A stretch of DNA of 7,449 nucleotides, from assembly GCA_024641625.1 (NCBI GenBank), contig JAHECQ010000196.1, positions 1 through 7,449 of the forward strand, written 5' to 3'. Below, one piece after another: positions 5,667 through 7,449 of this stretch (position 1 is its first letter; each line of letters starts with the position of its first letter). Source of the DNA: Acidimicrobiales bacterium (lineage in GTDB: Bacteria; Actinomycetota; Acidimicrobiia; Acidimicrobiales; SZUA-35). The notes below the pieces were generated by a model. The model saw only the letters and a list, made by a program, of their open reading frames with translations, was not told where the DNA came from and searched no databases. The translations under genes and the position numbers were made by a program.

Positions 5667-5689
5667 AGGTCGCCGCTCCGGCGCGACCT
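5667..5689 (+). terminator. 7-bp inverted repeat between the small gene and the amidase
   Basis: AGGTCGC (5667-5673) and GCGACCT (5683-5689) are perfect complements around a 9-nt loop. The stem starts 22 nt after the stop of the 52-residue protein gene and ends 16 nt before the amidase GTG. It could be a terminator without U-tract, or an operator at the amidase promoter, since it would cover the -40 to -18 region. Confidence 0.35.
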
Positions 5690-5693
5690 GAGC

Positions 5694-5699
5694 CATGAT
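5694..5699 (+). promoter_or_regulatory. candidate -10 box for a leaderless amidase transcript
   Basis: CATGAT matches TATAAT at 4 of 6 positions and ends 6 nt before the GTG at 5706, the same geometry as at the hydratase and small-protein genes. No convincing Shine-Dalgarno sequence is present. No good -35 box was seen. Confidence 0.3.
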
Positions 5700-5705
5700 G
5701 GCCCG

Positions 5706-6920
5706 GTGCACGAACTCGAAGCGGAACTGGCGGTCGTCGCCGGCAGGGAGCCAATCGTCCGAGCCTGGAGCATCCGACTGAGCGACGAGGCCCTGCGAGC
5801 TGCAGTGGCGCGGGCCTCGGATGGTCCACTCTCGGGATGGACCTTCGGAGTGAAGGACGTCATCGACACCGCCGACTTCCCCACCGAACGAGGATCAGCC
5901 ATCTACCAGGGACGCGCCCCCTGGGAGGACGCCGCGTGTGTCGCCATGGTGAAAGCCGCCGGTGCGGTGATCGCGGGCAAGACGACGACGACCGAGTTCG
6001 CATTGTTCGCCCCGACGGTCACGACCAATCCCCACGACCCCGAGCGGACACCGGGCGGCTCATCGAGCGGATCGGCCGCCGCAGTGGCCGCCGGGATGGT
6101 GCGCGCCGCGTTCGGCACCCAGACCGTCGGCTCGGTACTCAGGCCGGCGGCGTTCTGCGGCGTCGTCGGTTTCAAGGGAACGTTCGGGTTCGTCCCGATG
6201 ACGGGTATCGGCACCCTCGCTCATTCACTCGACACGTTGGGCTGGCACACCCGCACCGTGTCCGACTCCGCAGCCATCCACCGGGTCATGACCGGTGAGG
6301 CGGCCCCGATCCAGCCCATCGAGCCGCCGACCTTCGGTCTCTACCGATCCCGTCACTACCACAAGGCGCAACCGGAGCTCGAGCCGCTGCTGGGTGCGGT
6401 CACCGATCGACTTCGGGCCGCGGGGGCCATCGTCATCGAACTCGACCACGCAAGCCACCTCGCCGACGTTGCCGAGGCCGGTGAGGTGATCCTCTCCTAT
6501 GAGTCGTCGCGGGCATTCGCCTGGGAACGTGGCAGTCACCCCGACCTCATTCATCCGAGCATCGTCAAACTGTTCGAACGAGGCGACAGCGTCTCGGCCG
6601 CCGAGTACCACTGGGCGCAACGGGCGGTGGCCGGCGCCCGCGCCAGGCACGACGGGTATCTCACCGACACCAAGATCGACGCCATACTCACTCCGTCGGC
6701 GCCGGGGGAGGCCCCGCCAATGGCCACCACCGGTGACTCGGTGTTCAATCGCCTGTGGAGCACCCTCGGAGTTCCCGCCATCCAGATTCCCGTTGGCACC
6801 GGTCCCAACCGGCTTCCCCTCGGGGTACAGCTCACGACCGGCCAGTGGTCCGATGCCGATCTGTTCGCCATCGCCTCCTGGCTCGAAGCCGCGTGCACCG
6901 AACCACTGGAGATCCGATGA
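5706..6920 (+). CDS. amidase-signature family hydrolase
   Basis: This 404-residue protein belongs to the amidase signature family, whose members hydrolyse carboxamides (or related bonds) to the acid and ammonia or an amine. The Ser-cisSer-Lys triad is visible: Lys50 in GVKDVIDT, Ser119 in the PGGSSSGSAA glycine-serine motif, and the nucleophile Ser143 in GTQTVGSVLRPA. The 69- and 24-residue spacings are those known for malonamidase E2 (Lys62, Ser131, Ser155). Length is near the short end of the family, and no signal peptide or membrane segment is seen, so it is probably cytoplasmic. The frame is open back to 5436, but that stretch reads through the small Cys-rich gene in another frame and has no family similarity, so GTG 5706 is chosen. 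The stop overlaps the CoA-transferase ATG, linking the two reactions. Substrate unknown; an ester or carbamoyl substrate remains possible. Confidence 0.93.
   Translation: MHELEAELAVVAGREPIVRAWSIRLSDEALRAAVARASDGPLSGWTFGVKDVIDTADFPTERGSAIYQGRAPWEDAACVAMVKAAGAVIAGKTTTTEFALFAPTVTTNPHDPERTPGGSSSGSAAAVAAGMVRAAFGTQTVGSVLRPAAFCGVVGFKGTFGFVPMTGIGTLAHSLDTLGWHTRTVSDSAAIHRVMTGEAAPIQPIEPPTFGLYRSRHYHKAQPELEPLLGAVTDRLRAAGAIVIELDHASHLADVAEAGEVILSYESSRAFAWERGSHPDLIHPSIVKLFERGDSVSAAEYHWAQRAVAGARARHDGYLTDTKIDAILTPSAPGEAPPMATTGDSVFNRLWSTLGVPAIQIPVGTGPNRLPLGVQLTTGQWSDADLFAIASWLEAACTEPLEIR
6908..6911 (+). promoter_or_regulatory. ribosome binding site of the CoA-transferase
   Basis: GGAG lies 5 nt before the ATG at 6917, within the last amidase codons. 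It supports that ATG as the start and coupled translation across the ATGA overlap. Confidence 0.5.
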
Positions 6921-7449
6921 CACAAGATCCCCACACCCAGTCCCGAGAGGACGCGCCGAACCACCCTGCGCCCCTCGCCGGCATTCGGGTCCTCGACGCA
7001 TCGTCGGTGTTGTCCGGGCCCCTCACCGCCGTGCTCCTGGCCGAGCTGGGGGCCGAGGTCATCAAGGTCGAGAATCCCGACGCCCCCGACTTCACCCGGG
7101 GAACCGGCGCTCGGCGAGGTGGCATGACCGGCTACTACTACAACACCAATCGGGGCAAACGATCGTTGGCCATCAACGGCCGTCGGCCCGAAGCCCAGGA
7201 GATCCTGGGCAAGCTCGTCGACCAGGTCGACATCGTGCTCCAGAACATGCGACCGGGCAAGGCCGCCGGCATCGGGTTGGGGCCCGAGGAATGCCTCGCC
7301 CGAAACCCCTCGCTCATCTACGCCAGCATCAGCGGGTATGGCGCCGACGGACCGGCATCGGGCGAACCCGTCTACGACTACGTCGTGCAGGCCGTCACCG
7401 GTATGGTCGACCTTCAGCAAGACCCGGTTACCGGACGCAACGACCTGGC
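6917..7449 (+). CDS. CaiB/BaiF class III CoA-transferase, 3' end beyond window
   Basis: The first 177 residues are present; family members are usually about 380-430 residues, so over half lies outside the window. These enzymes move CoA between carboxylic acids, or racemise 2-methylacyl-CoAs, in the cytoplasm. Seen here are the N-terminal PLAGIRVLDASSVLSGPLTA block (19-38), LLAELGAEVIKVENPD (41-56), YYNTNRGKRSLAIN, the DIVLQNMRPGKAAGIGLG segment and the YASISGYGADGP motif before VYDYVVQAVTG. The conserved catalytic aspartate of the family is expected roughly 30 residues beyond Asp154 and so is past the right edge. The ATG at 6917 overlaps the amidase stop. The leading 18 residues (MTQDPHTQSRED onwards) are a polar extension before the domain. 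The context suggests it activates the acid released by the amidase. Transferase and racemase cannot be separated on this fragment. Confidence 0.92.
   Translation, partial: MTQDPHTQSREDAPNHPAPLAGIRVLDASSVLSGPLTAVLLAELGAEVIKVENPDAPDFTRGTGARRGGMTGYYYNTNRGKRSLAINGRRPEAQEILGKLVDQVDIVLQNMRPGKAAGIGLGPEECLARNPSLIYASISGYGADGPASGEPVYDYVVQAVTGMVDLQQDPVTGRNDL

Noticed and set aside
5436..5705. N-terminal extension of the amidase to an ATG at 5436
   Set aside because: The 90 extra residues have no amidase similarity, and the stretch reads across the 52-residue Cys-rich gene in a different frame. The ATG also lies inside the palindrome. GTG 5706 gives a normal family length.
6225..7420. Two long leftward open frames (6225-7001 and 6551-7420)
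   Set aside because: Both are antisense to the amidase and CoA-transferase genes and carry no recognisable motif.

Overview
The window is a GC-rich, densely packed bacterial catabolic locus. The GC richness, GTG starts, very long antisense shadow ORFs, ATGA gene overlaps and possible leaderless starts suggest a high-GC actinobacterium. A member of the Acidimicrobiia (Ilumatobacter-like) would fit, but that placement is an inference from style and gene content, not from a marker gene. I see no rRNA, tRNA, CRISPR array, insertion sequence or phage gene.

Layout. Positions 1-165 are non-coding as far as can be seen. They hold a 19-bp tandem repeat (1-76, with a decayed fifth copy) and a perfect 12-bp inverted repeat (86-135). 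Next comes a leftward 2-keto-4-pentenoate hydratase family gene (166-963). A 118-bp divergent promoter region separates it from a rightward short-chain dehydrogenase (1082-1831). That gene converges, with an 11-bp gap, on a leftward two-gene operon: a MaoC-like hydratase (2541-2999) followed by a SAM-dependent methyltransferase (1843-2544), overlapping by 4 bp. An 85-bp gap divides this operon from a rightward pair of acyl-CoA dehydrogenase genes (3085-4227 and 4224-5333, again a 4-bp ATGA overlap). Positions 5334-5705 hold a candidate terminator, an AT-rich patch with a perfect 12-bp palindrome, a 52-residue cysteine-rich protein gene (5486-5644) and a second stem-loop. The window ends with an amidase-signature hydrolase (5706-6920) coupled by ATGA to a class III (CaiB/BaiF) CoA-transferase that runs off the right edge (6917-7449+).

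How the genes may work together (inference). The enzyme set is that of CoA-thioester catabolism. The amidase would release a carboxylic acid, the CoA-transferase would activate it, and the acyl-CoA dehydrogenase pair would desaturate it. The MaoC protein would then hydrate the enoyl-CoA and the short-chain dehydrogenase would oxidise the alcohol. The hydratase acts on 2-hydroxydienoate-type intermediates of ring cleavage. The dehydrogenases look like an alpha2beta2-type pair: the first subunit keeps a catalytic-position glutamate and the second does not. This architecture is known from actinobacterial steroid side-chain degradation. Together with the hydroxysteroid-dehydrogenase-like SDR it makes a steroid, terpenoid or aromatic substrate attractive, but nothing in the window fixes the substrate.

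The least explained items are the 52-residue Cys/His-rich protein and the palindrome in front of it, the methyltransferase coupled to the MaoC gene, and the edge-truncated 19-bp repeat array.
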